Below, one piece after another: positions 8,049 to 16,339 of a stretch of 64,000 nucleotides of DNA (the first letter of the stretch is position 1; each line of letters begins with the position of its first letter). Under the pieces are notes generated by a model. That model saw nothing but the letters and a program-made list of their open reading frames with translations, made no database searches and had not been told where the DNA came from. Position numbers and translations under genes: made by a program. Source of the DNA: an uncultured Actinomycetes bacterium (lineage in GTDB: Bacteria > Actinomycetota > Actinomycetes > Nanopelagicales > Nanopelagicaceae); the NCBI GenBank assembly GCA_903873185.1, contig CAIQNN010000056.1:1-64000 (forward strand), written 5' to 3'.

Positions 8049-8840
8049 ATGGATGATAAAGAAAGAGTCGCTGTTATAACTGGCGGTGGACGCGGGATAG
8101 GTGCTGCAGCGGGCCTTCGATTTATTAAAGCTGGCTTCCACGTGTATTTTGCGGATTTGAACTTTATACGTGCTCAGCAATTTGTCGAATCCCTAAAAAG
8201 TTTTCAATCGCACGCTCATCCCCTTTCTTTGGACGTCACCTCCGACGATTCGGTTATGGAGGCGATTGATATCGTCGGGAAAAAGCATGGTCACATCAAC
8301 GTTCTTATCAACAATGCGGGTATTACAAATCAGCAGCCGACGGTCGAAACATCAGTATCGGATTGGCAAATGATGATCGACACGCACCTCACTGGTGCAT
8401 TCCGTTGCTCAAAGGCAGCATTTCCCTTTTTAAAGGGGGCAACAGATGCGTCAATAATCAACGTCTCCTCAATTGCAGGAGCTATGGGGATGCCTATTCG
8501 GGCATCGTATTGCGCAGCCAAAGCTGGTCTTGAAGGACTTACTCGTTCGTTGGCCACCGAGTGGTCTAAAGATGGAATTCGAGTAAATGCGGTTGCTCCT
8601 GGTTGGGTATTGACTGATTTAATTCAGAAGGATTTGGATAGCGGATTGGTCTCGGAGGAGTTACTTAGTTCTCGGATTAGCTTAAAGCGACTTGGAAAGC
8701 CAGATGAAATTGGAGAGGTGATGTTCTTTCTTGCCTCAAATGCTTCTTCTTACATGACTGGGCAAGTACTCAGAGTCGATGGAGGACTCTCGATCGACCT
8801 AAATCCCGGGAACGTAAATGCGGTACGCACTAATTCCTAA
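8049..8840 (+). CDS. SDR-family oxidoreductase (second of two)
   Basis: Another classical SDR of 263 aa, with TGGGRGIG near residues 11-18, NNAG, a Ser in NVSSIAG, the YCAAK active-site motif and a C-terminal RVDGG. Three in-frame starts exist (GTG 8019, ATG 8031, ATG 8049). The last is chosen because GGAAGTGAG lies at proper distance and the Rossmann strand starts right after it. It follows the first SDR by 61 bases. Together they could be the sugar-to-lactone and later keto-acid steps, but which does which is not visible. Confidence 0.88.
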   Translation: MDDKERVAVITGGGRGIGAAAGLRFIKAGFHVYFADLNFIRAQQFVESLKSFQSHAHPLSLDVTSDDSVMEAIDIVGKKHGHINVLINNAGITNQQPTVETSVSDWQMMIDTHLTGAFRCSKAAFPFLKGATDASIINVSSIAGAMGMPIRASYCAAKAGLEGLTRSLATEWSKDGIRVNAVAPGWVLTDLIQKDLDSGLVSEELLSSRISLKRLGKPDEIGEVMFFLASNASSYMTGQVLRVDGGLSIDLNPGNVNAVRTNS

Positions 8841-8885
8841 ATTGTTATCGCAATATTTAAAAGTACTATAGATAGAGAAAATGTT

Positions 8886-9704
8886 TTAACGACCGGCTTG
8901 CACGGTGGCGGGATGGATAACAAAGAGTGGAAGTTCATTCTTGCGCCTTGCCTTAGCTAATTCAGCGATGGCAGCCATGCGGTTATCGCAATGAATCTTA
9001 AGTTCGGCATATGCCGCCTCGCCCATCAATTTAGTAAGTTCGACCTGGTTGGATACATAGACCGGCTCGCGGCCAACATGAGCCTCGGTATTGCTGGTGC
9101 AATACCAATTGAACTCGGCACCGCCATCGCCCCAAGCTAGTCGCTCATACTCTCCGATTACGGTAACGGAAATTTCTCGGTCTCCAACTTCGCGCTTTTC
9201 AAAACTGCGACGAATCGGCAATTGCCAACAAACATCGGGTTTGGTGTCTACGAAGTGAATCTCTTCTTTCTGAGCGAGATGATGCAGCACGCAACCGAAT
9301 GAGCCAGTGAAGCCTTCGGCTTCAAAACCTTTTCGATTCAAGAAAATGCACGAGTCATCAATTTTGCGGGTTTTGCGATCCCCATCTAGCCCGAGCTCAG
9401 AGACCTTTAATTTTCCACCGACTCGTTTTGGTTGGGCCTGCTCGTGGAATTGCCACATCTCGGGTGTCAAACGTTTGGCAACTTCCAATGTCCGAAGCTC
9501 ATCATCTTCGTCCGAGTAATAGGCGCCATCGGAACAGCAGCCATCATTGGGTTTATCTAGATCAATGCCACAACAACCAGCGCCGTAAATACAGCTCCAA
9601 TAAGAGGTTAGCCATGTGATATCGCATTTAAAAATATCAGCGGCAATAGTTGGGTCAGCGAACTCCACCCAATCACGAGCAAAGTTTGGATCTACCTCAG
9701 GCAT
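8886..9704 (-). CDS. Conserved cysteine-rich actinobacterial protein of unknown function
   Basis: A 272-aa soluble protein. An N-terminal cysteine cluster (CDITW, SCIYGAGCCG, DGCCSDG, with SDEDDE after it) and later Cys in SCIFLN, FGCVLHH, DVCWQLP and WYCTSN suggest a bound metal or iron-sulfur centre. From memory it resembles a widespread actinobacterial hypothetical family starting MPEVD...DWVEF, which supports the start at 9704 rather than the upstream in-frame ATG at 9743. TAGGCT eight bases before 9704 agrees. No function can be assigned. Confidence 0.8.
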   Translation of the reverse strand: MPEVDPNFARDWVEFADPTIAADIFKCDITWLTSYWSCIYGAGCCGIDLDKPNDGCCSDGAYYSDEDDELRTLEVAKRLTPEMWQFHEQAQPKRVGGKLKVSELGLDGDRKTRKIDDSCIFLNRKGFEAEGFTGSFGCVLHHLAQKEEIHFVDTKPDVCWQLPIRRSFEKREVGDREISVTVIGEYERLAWGDGGAEFNWYCTSNTEAHVGREPVYVSNQVELTKLMGEAAYAELKIHCDNRMAAIAELAKARRKNELPLFVIHPATVQAGR

Positions 9705-9712
9705 AGTTGGAG

Positions 9713-9718
9713 AGCCTA
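9713..9718 (-). promoter_or_regulatory. Putative -10 element of the cysteine-rich gene
   Basis: TAGGCT on the minus strand lies eight bases upstream of the ATG at 9704, with no Shine-Dalgarno between. It fits the leaderless pattern found elsewhere in this window and supports the shorter start. Confidence 0.35.
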
Positions 9719-9781
9719 AGGCTTTAAGTACTAAACCGCACATTCACAGCGAGATTTAATGAGCCTCGGAAGCCACGAAGG

Positions 9782-9787
9782 TAGACT
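9782..9787 (+). promoter_or_regulatory. Putative -10 element of leaderless proC
   Basis: TAGACT ends six bases before the proC ATG at 9794. The same hexamer stands eight bases before nuoA. Transcription would start at the initiation codon. No -35 is evident. Confidence 0.45.
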
Positions 9788-9793
9788 TTTACT

Positions 9794-10612
9794 ATGACAA
9801 CCACGAAGGCTATAACTGAGTTGAAAGTCGGGATCTTTGGCGTTGGGATTATGGGTAAAGCGCTCTTGGCAGGACTCATATCTGCTGGGGTAACACCAGC
9901 CCAGATTTCCTTCGTCGAAAAGCGTGATGAACGGGCCGCTGAGATTTCGCAAAAGTATGGCGCCCATCGCTCATCACTAGAGGCCGTTGCGAGTCAGAGT
10001 GATTTACTTCTTTTGGTAGTAAAGCCGCAAGATTTAGCGGAGTTAGTTGCAGAACTGGATCTGCACTTAAATGCAGCGGCGTTATTGGTCTCTTTTGCGG
10101 CCGGCAAAAGCACTCACTTCATTGAATCTCGGTTAGCTACTCCTGCGGCCGTAATTCGAGTTATGCCTAATACGCCGGTCTTAATTGGGGCCGGCGCTTC
10201 AGTCCTTTCTGCTGGTGCAAATGTCACTTCAAGCCATGTTGACCTAGTTACGCAATTGCTTTCTTCTAGTGGCTTGGTTCTCACGATCGATGAGTCACTC
10301 CAAGATGCCGTTACGGCCACTAGTGGTTCCGGACCTGCCTACTTCTTTGCATTTGTCGAAGCGATGGTCGAAGGTTCAGTGGCGCTTGGGATGCCACTTG
10401 AAGTTGCAACAGCCCTGACCGTTCAAACGATTGTTGGTGCGGCGGGAATGCTTACCCAAACCGGTAAGAGCGCCACCACGCTTCGGGAAAATGTAACTAG
10501 CCCTAATGGAACCACTGCAGCAGCACTTCACGCTTTCAATGATGGTGAGCTAAAGGCACTAGTTGCAAAGGCAATGAGGGCAGCGCGCGATCGATCGCAG
10601 GAGCTGGCTTGA
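9794..10612 (+). CDS. proC: Pyrroline-5-carboxylate reductase
   Basis: Catalyses the last step of proline synthesis, NAD(P)H-dependent reduction of 1-pyrroline-5-carboxylate. The 272-aa length is normal. The N-terminal Rossmann motif GIFGVGIMGKALLAGL and the C-terminal dimerisation region with TSGSGPAYFFAFVEAM and the ENVTSPNGTT signature are diagnostic. Apparently leaderless, with TAGACT six bases upstream. The stop overlaps the following TTG start. Confidence 0.97.
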   Translation: MTTTKAITELKVGIFGVGIMGKALLAGLISAGVTPAQISFVEKRDERAAEISQKYGAHRSSLEAVASQSDLLLLVVKPQDLAELVAELDLHLNAAALLVSFAAGKSTHFIESRLATPAAVIRVMPNTPVLIGAGASVLSAGANVTSSHVDLVTQLLSSSGLVLTIDESLQDAVTATSGSGPAYFFAFVEAMVEGSVALGMPLEVATALTVQTIVGAAGMLTQTGKSATTLRENVTSPNGTTAAALHAFNDGELKALVAKAMRAARDRSQELA

Positions 10613-11583
10613 AAGTTAGAGCAATCGCGCTTGCACTTGTTAGTTGTGTGCTGATTGGAAACAGTTCGGTTGCTAGCGCTGCAACAAAGCCGGTAAAAGT
10701 TATTGCAATAAAGCCGCTAAAGATTGGCACGCTTTCAGGTGCGACTGGCGATGATATTTCGTCGGCTCTGCTTACGAATGCTGCGGTGGTGTTGGTGGGA
10801 ACTGCCGAAGGAAATGGCGGTGGTTGGATTACTTCGCCCGCCTTGGGCGGCACCGATGGTTTCATTACGGAATTAGATTTTTCCGGGACGCACCTTTGGG
10901 ATCTTCGGTTGGGCAATTCCGGTGATGAGATTGCTACCGATGTTGCAAAAGATTCACTGGGTTCGCTTTGGGTAGTAGGGGCAGTTAATTCTTTATCCGC
11001 TCCCAGTGCCAGCCCAACCCCGTCAACAACACCGCTTAACCCTGATGGCGTGAGCGTTGATCCGGCGCCCGCGGCAAACCTTGGCTTAACGCAATTGACA
11101 GTTTGGAAGGTAAGTCGCGCCGGCCAGTTATTGGCCACTTATTCGTTGCTTGCTCCTGCAGTAATCAACCCGCAACATATTCGCTTCGATGGCTCTGCCA
11201 ATTTCATGATTACTGGCCAAATCGCCGCCGGGGCTTCGGCTAAGAATTTCAGCGTCTCATTAGATGCTTCAGGCAGTTTCGGGGTTATTGTTCAAAACAA
11301 ACTAGTAGTCGCAAAGCCGCTTGCCACGCTTATAGTCCCAGCTGGCATCAATAATTGGCGAATCTTCACCTCAAGCTCTGCGATTGCTGGGATACCGAGC
11401 TGGGCGCCAAAGAAGGCCACCTTGGTGGCGATCTCTTATTCAAAGGCTGGCCGCGTCTTGGCCGCCAACTCCATGACCGGAAAACTTCGTTTTGCGCTCT
11501 GGGCGCGGACTCCGGGCTTAGTTCTGATTACCGAGCAAAGCACTGGCTTCGGATTGACTATTGTTACTCCTCTGGCGGGTTAA
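10609..11583 (+). CDS. Secreted protein with beta-propeller (SBBP-like) repeat
   Basis: A 324-aa protein with a signal peptide (MKVRAIALALVSCVLIGNS, likely cleavage after VASA near residue 24). The segment GTDGFITELDFSGTHLWDLR followed by DEIATDVAKDSLGSLWVVGA matches the SBBP/delta-60 style of propeller repeats. A proline/serine/threonine linker follows (about 125-145) and then a poorly conserved C-terminal half. The TTG start overlaps the proC stop and has AGGAG six bases upstream, so it is translationally coupled to an unrelated metabolic gene. Function unknown. Confidence 0.8.
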   Translation: MKVRAIALALVSCVLIGNSSVASAATKPVKVIAIKPLKIGTLSGATGDDISSALLTNAAVVLVGTAEGNGGGWITSPALGGTDGFITELDFSGTHLWDLRLGNSGDEIATDVAKDSLGSLWVVGAVNSLSAPSASPTPSTTPLNPDGVSVDPAPAANLGLTQLTVWKVSRAGQLLATYSLLAPAVINPQHIRFDGSANFMITGQIAAGASAKNFSVSLDASGSFGVIVQNKLVVAKPLATLIVPAGINNWRIFTSSSAIAGIPSWAPKKATLVAISYSKAGRVLAANSMTGKLRFALWARTPGLVLITEQSTGFGLTIVTPLAG

Positions 11584-11616
11584 CACTTAGCCTTCAGTAC
11601 GACCAAAAGGAGCACT

Positions 11617-11715
11617 ATGGGTTCAGTAATTAAGAAGCGACGCAAGCGCATGGCCAAGAAGAAGCATAAAAAACTTTTGAAGAAGACTCGAATTCAGCGT
11701 CGTAACGCTAAATAA
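11617..11715 (+). CDS. Small ribosomal protein bS22-like (AURKAIP1/COX24 domain)
   Basis: A 32-aa, extremely basic protein ([19 protein letters not shown], then repeated [10 protein letters not shown]) of the actinobacterial family found as an extra small-subunit ribosomal protein, bS22, in mycobacteria. It is very short but has a strong AAAAGGAG at 5-12 bases before the ATG. Its position close downstream of proC is conserved in actinobacteria as far as known. Its stop overlaps the convergent metalloprotease stop by eight bases. Confidence 0.88.
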   Translation: MGSVIKKRRKRMAKKKHKKLLKKTRIQRRNAK

Positions 11716-14083
11716 GTTTAAAGAGCGAAAGAGTTCCGCCGATACCGACGAGGGCATATCTTGCGCCGTTAAAAGTTATCCATTGAGAACGGATCGAATC
11801 CTTAAAGTTTCCACCCGAAACTAATTTAATGGTTTGGTCCGTTTTGCTTATGGCGCAAAGTCGATTAGAGCAACCAAAGAGAATTTTTTGCGAATCAATT
11901 GCCAGCGGTCCGGCGGGAATACCGTAGAAATCGCTATTCGTCGAAATAATTGGTGCGCTTGTAGTTAGATCGCGCCAACGAATTTGATCGGCTACTGGCA
12001 CGGTAATTCCGGATGCTGCCAACCAAGTTGCATAAACACTCTTACCGTTTTGGGATAGGGCAACTGCGTAACCTGCCACAGAGGTAGCACCACCCGTTGC
12101 ATCCAAAGTTCCATAAATCCAGTCCTCGGGATAGGCCGAACTTCGGAGTGCCGATCTGATTTCACCCTTTATAGGCAAGTGATCTTGATTCAGTGCTAAC
12201 ACCGAGTCGTAGACGAGATAAACCTTGGTGCCTACTGCGAGAGCACTAATGTGAAAACCGACATCGCCAGTTGTGCGTCCATCAGTCGCGCGATCGCCAT
12301 CGATTAATTCATATCGCCATTTGGTGCCATCCCGGACTGCGCCGAGCAATATTCCTTGACTTTCATCGCGATAGAAAACTTGCAGACCCGCTGGAGTTGA
12401 AACGCAGGCACTACTGACGCTCACATCGCTAGCGGTTCGGACTCGGGCCGTTTCTTGGTACGGCTGCACCTTGGGACCGTTGCCATCGACAACTTCAAAA
12501 TGCCATTTACCAGAAAGGTAGGAGGCATAACGCAAATCTTTATCAGTTTGATCACCATAGAAAATATTTAGTTGTTCAGTTTTTCCCGTGCCGCTGGAGC
12601 ACATCGAGATATAACCTGCCACGCTATTTTTGGTTCGGCCACCGACAGTTGAGTTACCGTCAATAATTGTGCGAATCCAATCTTTTCCATTCCAGGTAGC
12701 CATCTTTAGGTCACCTCGTCCGCTATCGGAGTAAATCACGATCGGCTTCTTGGCAAAGGTCCCGGTTACCAAATATTTTGCATCCGCTGATGGGTCAAGA
12801 ACCGTGCGCGACCAAGAGGCCTGTGGAATAACGGCATTGGTGGTTACTGGATCAGAATTTCCTAAATCATTTTTAGCCATAACTGAGAATGAATATGCAA
12901 TGCCATTTGTTAAATTCGGAATTACCGCTGGACTTGAAGTCACTATGGTTTCGGCACCGTTGATATTTACCCGGATCGAATAAGAATTTACTTGAGCGGT
13001 GCGGGCATTAGTAGGTGGATCGAAGGTCACGATCGCTGATTTATTGCCGATCAGCGCCTTTACATTCCGAGGTACAGATGGAATGCCAGAAGCAATTCCG
13101 GCGGGAGGTTTTAACTTCATATCAGCCAACATTGCAATTAATATTGGTCCTGGATTGTGGAAGACCTCACCAGCTGCAAGGTTTGGCGTCATCACGGCAT
13201 CAGCGCCAGATTTAGAGAAAGTTGCTTCATCTAGGTGGCTGACAGATGAACCCTGTTCATATGTGGTGGGGGTGTAGAGAATCGGCTTAATTCCGTTGTT
13301 GGCTTTGACTCCGTTTGGTCCGGACCAAACCAAAGTATTGGTAAGGGCTTTTCCGAGCTCTAGTGATGGCGAAGGCACATCCATGAGCCGGCGACCGTCG
13401 GGTAGTTGCGTATATGCATCGAATGGAGTCGGTTGGTCAATAGTGCCGTAGCCAAAAAATGGATCAAAACTATTGTTGGATAAAAATCCTAAGCCGTGCC
13501 CCATCTCATGGAGGATTATGGATTCCAAATCGTATTGACCGCTGGGACAATTTCCATCAGTGCCTAAATAAAGCGATGAGGCAACGGTTGAGTTAACTTT
13601 GATAGAAATTTCGGGCGAACTCGGATCTAAATCTTTTCCAGCAAGCGCATTTGCTAGAACAGATGGGTACCAAAGTGAGTTGTCGGGAGCCCCCGCAAAG
13701 CCAGTGAAATATCGTCCGGGTGTTGCAGATGCCAATATCCCGGCAGATGATTGGCGACCCCAAGTCGCATTTACTGTTATTGGAACGGAAGAAGAAAAGT
13801 TAACCGACCACACATCAACCGCAGCTTGGATAGCAATCTTCACACTATCCGGAACGGCTACATAATTAATAACGAAGGTGCTGGTCTTATCTAGATGAGC
13901 GCCAGTTGGCGTATTGGAACTCTTTGTTAAGTTTTGGGTTGACTTTGGCGCTGGCGCCGTTGATTTATAAATATTTACCCAACCTGCGGGAACCGAGCGA
14001 AGCGTCAGCGCTTGCGCGGGGGCAGGGGAGACTAAGGTTGAAGTGGCCAGCACCACGGAGATGAGTAAAGATTTACCTCGCAC
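11708..14083 (-). CDS. Secreted zinc metalloprotease with FN3 domain and beta-propeller-like C-terminus
   Basis: A 791-aa exported protein. The signal peptide is [19 protein letters not shown] with AQA cleavage near residue 25. A zinc protease domain carries HEMGHGLGF (192-200) and a downstream SHLDE about 90 residues later that could give the third ligand. A fibronectin type III domain follows (about 335-419), then some 370 residues of repeated WxxxxIDG-type blades resembling a sialidase or lectin-like propeller. The GTG at 14083 is chosen because TAGCGT lies eight bases upstream and it gives a clean signal peptide; ATG at 14125 (inside the divergent neighbour) or 14155 is possible. Likely role: digesting extracellular polymers or cell-wall glycoprotein. 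Confidence 0.87.
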   Translation of the reverse strand: MRGKSLLISVVLATSTLVSPAPAQALTLRSVPAGWVNIYKSTAPAPKSTQNLTKSSNTPTGAHLDKTSTFVINYVAVPDSVKIAIQAAVDVWSVNFSSSVPITVNATWGRQSSAGILASATPGRYFTGFAGAPDNSLWYPSVLANALAGKDLDPSSPEISIKVNSTVASSLYLGTDGNCPSGQYDLESIILHEMGHGLGFLSNNSFDPFFGYGTIDQPTPFDAYTQLPDGRRLMDVPSPSLELGKALTNTLVWSGPNGVKANNGIKPILYTPTTYEQGSSVSHLDEATFSKSGADAVMTPNLAAGEVFHNPGPILIAMLADMKLKPPAGIASGIPSVPRNVKALIGNKSAIVTFDPPTNARTAQVNSYSIRVNINGAETIVTSSPAVIPNLTNGIAYSFSVMAKNDLGNSDPVTTNAVIPQASWSRTVLDPSADAKYLVTGTFAKKPIVIYSDSGRGDLKMATWNGKDWIRTIIDGNSTVGGRTKNSVAGYISMCSSGTGKTEQLNIFYGDQTDKDLRYASYLSGKWHFEVVDGNGPKVQPYQETARVRTASDVSVSSACVSTPAGLQVFYRDESQGILLGAVRDGTKWRYELIDGDRATDGRTTGDVGFHISALAVGTKVYLVYDSVLALNQDHLPIKGEIRSALRSSAYPEDWIYGTLDATGGATSVAGYAVALSQNGKSVYATWLAASGITVPVADQIRWRDLTTSAPIISTNSDFYGIPAGPLAIDSQKILFGCSNRLCAISKTDQTIKLVSGGNFKDSIRSQWITFNGARYALVGIGGTLSLFKLI

Positions 14084-14091
14084 AGCGGAAA

Positions 14092-14097
14092 ACGCTA
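14092..14097 (-). promoter_or_regulatory. Putative -10 element for the metalloprotease gene
   Basis: TAGCGT on the minus strand is eight bases from the GTG at 14083, with no ribosome binding site between. It fits the local leaderless pattern and supports the short start, but the match is weaker than for proC or radA. Confidence 0.3.
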
Positions 14098-14118
14098 GCA
14101 GTCTGAGAGGATAGGTGT

Positions 14119-14469
14119 ATGCCATCTGATGCCCCAAAGCCAAGATTTTCGGCAACCACCCAGGAAAGTTTTAATCGAGCAAAACGCGAACGCCCTTCGA
14201 TTGGGCTGCTCTCCGATAAAGAGCCCGAGCCAACCCTTGATGAGGCCCGAGAAGATCTAGCAAAGTCAATCTCTCGAATGGCTCACACCCTTTTTGCCGA
14301 TCGATTTGGTCCGTTGGTTGGAACTATTACCGAAACTACTATCACGGCTTCACTTAAGAGTTTTGAGACCACTCTGGCACGCAGCAAAGGCGATGCCACC
14401 TTGGTCTTGCAGGAGCTGACCGATCGTATTTTTTCGGCGAAGACAGCGAAAACAAGGAAGCCGAAGTGA
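14119..14469 (+). CDS. Hypothetical protein, 116 aa
   Basis: Not recognised. A soluble, charged, mostly helical protein with a disordered N-terminus (about 1-40), a central helical part around SISRMAHTLFADRFGPLVGT and a Lys-rich tail. GAGAGGAT lies seven bases before the ATG. The stop overlaps the GTG of the glutaredoxin-like gene by four bases, so the two are likely co-translated. The start region faces the metalloprotease start head to head with almost no intergenic space. Confidence 0.7.
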   Translation: MPSDAPKPRFSATTQESFNRAKRERPSIGLLSDKEPEPTLDEAREDLAKSISRMAHTLFADRFGPLVGTITETTITASLKSFETTLARSKGDATLVLQELTDRIFSAKTAKTRKPK

Positions 14470-14705
14470 TTGAAGTCTTGGTTTATTCCAGAACTGGCTG
14501 CCATTTGTGTGAGGTGGCAATGGCTACTCTTAAAGAGCTACAACAAGAGATGGAATTTTCTTTGGAGCTTCGATTAATCGATGGTGACCCCGAGCTAGAA
14601 ACTAAATATGGCGAACAGATTCCGGTCACCCTAATAAATGGCGAAACTCACGACTTTTGGCGAGTCAGCCCAGAGCGATTTAGGGCTGCAATCGCTCAGC
14701 TTTGA
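14466..14705 (+). CDS. Glutaredoxin-like thiol protein
   Basis: A 79-aa thioredoxin-fold protein of the glutaredoxin-like DUF836 type. The redox motif CHLC is at 11-14 after the first strand (IEVLVYSRTG), and the cis-Pro segment IPVTLINGE follows at about 56-64. Such proteins reduce disulfides or glutathione/mycothiol mixed disulfides; the partner is unknown. GTG start overlapping the preceding stop. Its 3' end overlaps the convergent XPB gene by ten bases. Confidence 0.87.
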   Translation: MIEVLVYSRTGCHLCEVAMATLKELQQEMEFSLELRLIDGDPELETKYGEQIPVTLINGETHDFWRVSPERFRAAIAQL

Positions 14706-16339
14706 AGAATTTCATCAGCGTCAATAATTCGATAGGCATATCCCTGTTCAGCCAGGAAGCGTTGGCGATTTTGGGCAAAGTCTTGATCCACGGTATCTCT
14801 GGCAACGAGCGAATAAAAGCGGGCGCTTCGGCCATCAGCTTTGGGACGAAGGATTCGACCTAAGCGTTGTGCCTCTTCCTGCCTGGAACCAAATGTTCCA
14901 GAGACTTGAATTGCAATGGTGGCTTCTGGCAGGTCGATGGAAAAGTTAGCAACTTTTGAAACGACCAAACATTTCACCTCACCGATTCGGTAAAGATTAA
15001 ATAGTCGTTCCCGCTCTTTTACGGGGGTATCACCTTTAATGACCGGCACACCGAGTTCTTCGCCAAGTAAATCTAATTGATCAAGATATTGACCAATAAT
15101 TAAAACTTGCTCGCCCTCATGTTTTTTGGCTAATGCCACTGCAACTTTTCGCTTTGTTGAAGTAGTTGCACAGAAGCGGTAGCGATCTTCAGGTTCAGCA
15201 GTTGCATAGTTAAGACGTTCATCGTCGGTAAGTGTGATTCGAACTTCGACACAATCGGCCGGCGCAATATAGCCTTGCGATTCAATTTCCTTCCAAGGCA
15301 CATCAAATCGCTTGGGACCAATTAATGAGAAGACTTCACCTTCCATGCCATCTTCGCGAACTAGGGTTGCAGTGAGGCCCAATCGGCGGCGCGATTGAAT
15401 ATCTGCGGTAAATCGAAAAATCGGCGCCGGAAGCAAGTGCACTTCATCGTAAATTATTAAACCCCAGTCAATGGCATCGAAAAGATCCAGGTGCGAATAG
15501 ACCCCGTTCTTTCGAGTGGTCATAACTTGGTAGGTGGCAATCGTTACGGGGCGAATTTCTTTTTTTGCGCCCGAGTACTCACCAATGTCATCTTCGTGAA
15601 GCGTAGTTTTGCGTAGTAGTTCATCGCGCCACTGTCGTGCGGCTACGGTATTAGTTACCAAAATTAGAGTTGTTGCTTTCGCGTGCGCCATGGCTGCCGC
15701 GCCAACAATGGTCTTTCCAGCACCACACGGAAGTACGACCACACCAGAACCACCATGCCAAAAACCTTCTGCGGCCAGTTCTTGATACTTGCGGATGCTC
15801 CAACCCTCTTGTTTTAGGGCTATTTCATGATGTTCGCCATCAACGTAACCAGCAAAATCCTCGGCTGGCCAACCCAATTTAAGAAGCGCTTGTTTTAGAA
15901 AACCGCGCTGGCCTGGGTGTACGACAATGGTCTCTTCATCGAGTTGTAGCCCTAGCATCGGGGCCACTTTTTTTCCACGAGTAACTTCGCGCAGTACTGC
16001 CGGATCATTTGAAACTAGCGTCAACCCGTGAACTGGGTGAGCTTCCAATCGCAGACGACCATAACGAGACATGGTGTCTGCAATATCAACCAACAAGGCA
16101 TGAGGAACGGCATAACGAGAATATTTAAGAAGCGTATCAACTACTAATTCTGCATCATGGCCCGCGGCTCTGGCATTCCATAAGCCAAGCGGAGTTAATC
16201 GATAAGTGTGAATATGCTCCGGCGACTTTTCGAGTTCTGCAAAAGAAGCAATAGCTCTGCGACATTCGGCTGAAAGTGGATGATCAATATCTAATAACAG
16301 GGTTTTATCGCTTTGAACAATTAACGGGCCATCAGTCAC
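14696..16339 (-). CDS. DNA repair helicase, XPB/Ssl2 family
   Basis: A 547-aa SF2 helicase resembling eukaryotic XPB, common in actinobacteria, with 3'-5' unwinding activity in characterised members. After an N-terminal domain (1-180) come Walker A GAGKT (206-210), motif II DEVH (IYDEVHLLP), motif III LTATL and motif VI QRLGRILRP. Length and motifs are complete. The GTG start overlaps the end of the upstream M20 peptidase gene by eight bases. A helicase-associated protein is encoded two genes upstream, a known actinobacterial association. Confidence 0.94.
   Translation of the reverse strand: MTDGPLIVQSDKTLLLDIDHPLSAECRRAIASFAELEKSPEHIHTYRLTPLGLWNARAAGHDAELVVDTLLKYSRYAVPHALLVDIADTMSRYGRLRLEAHPVHGLTLVSNDPAVLREVTRGKKVAPMLGLQLDEETIVVHPGQRGFLKQALLKLGWPAEDFAGYVDGEHHEIALKQEGWSIRKYQELAAEGFWHGGSGVVVLPCGAGKTIVGAAAMAHAKATTLILVTNTVAARQWRDELLRKTTLHEDDIGEYSGAKKEIRPVTIATYQVMTTRKNGVYSHLDLFDAIDWGLIIYDEVHLLPAPIFRFTADIQSRRRLGLTATLVREDGMEGEVFSLIGPKRFDVPWKEIESQGYIAPADCVEVRITLTDDERLNYATAEPEDRYRFCATTSTKRKVAVALAKKHEGEQVLIIGQYLDQLDLLGEELGVPVIKGDTPVKERERLFNLYRIGEVKCLVVSKVANFSIDLPEATIAIQVSGTFGSRQEEAQRLGRILRPKADGRSARFYSLVARDTVDQDFAQNRQRFLAEQGYAYRIIDADEILQS

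Noticed and set aside
8840-8886. Intrinsic terminator between the second SDR and the cysteine-rich gene
   Set aside because: The 45-base gap is AT-rich but has no GC-rich hairpin followed by a T run.
10536-11138. 200-codon minus-strand frame across proC and the secreted propeller gene
   Set aside because: It crosses two real genes and is rich in Pro, Ser, Thr and Ala, as expected of antisense to the plus-strand genes; no start signal.
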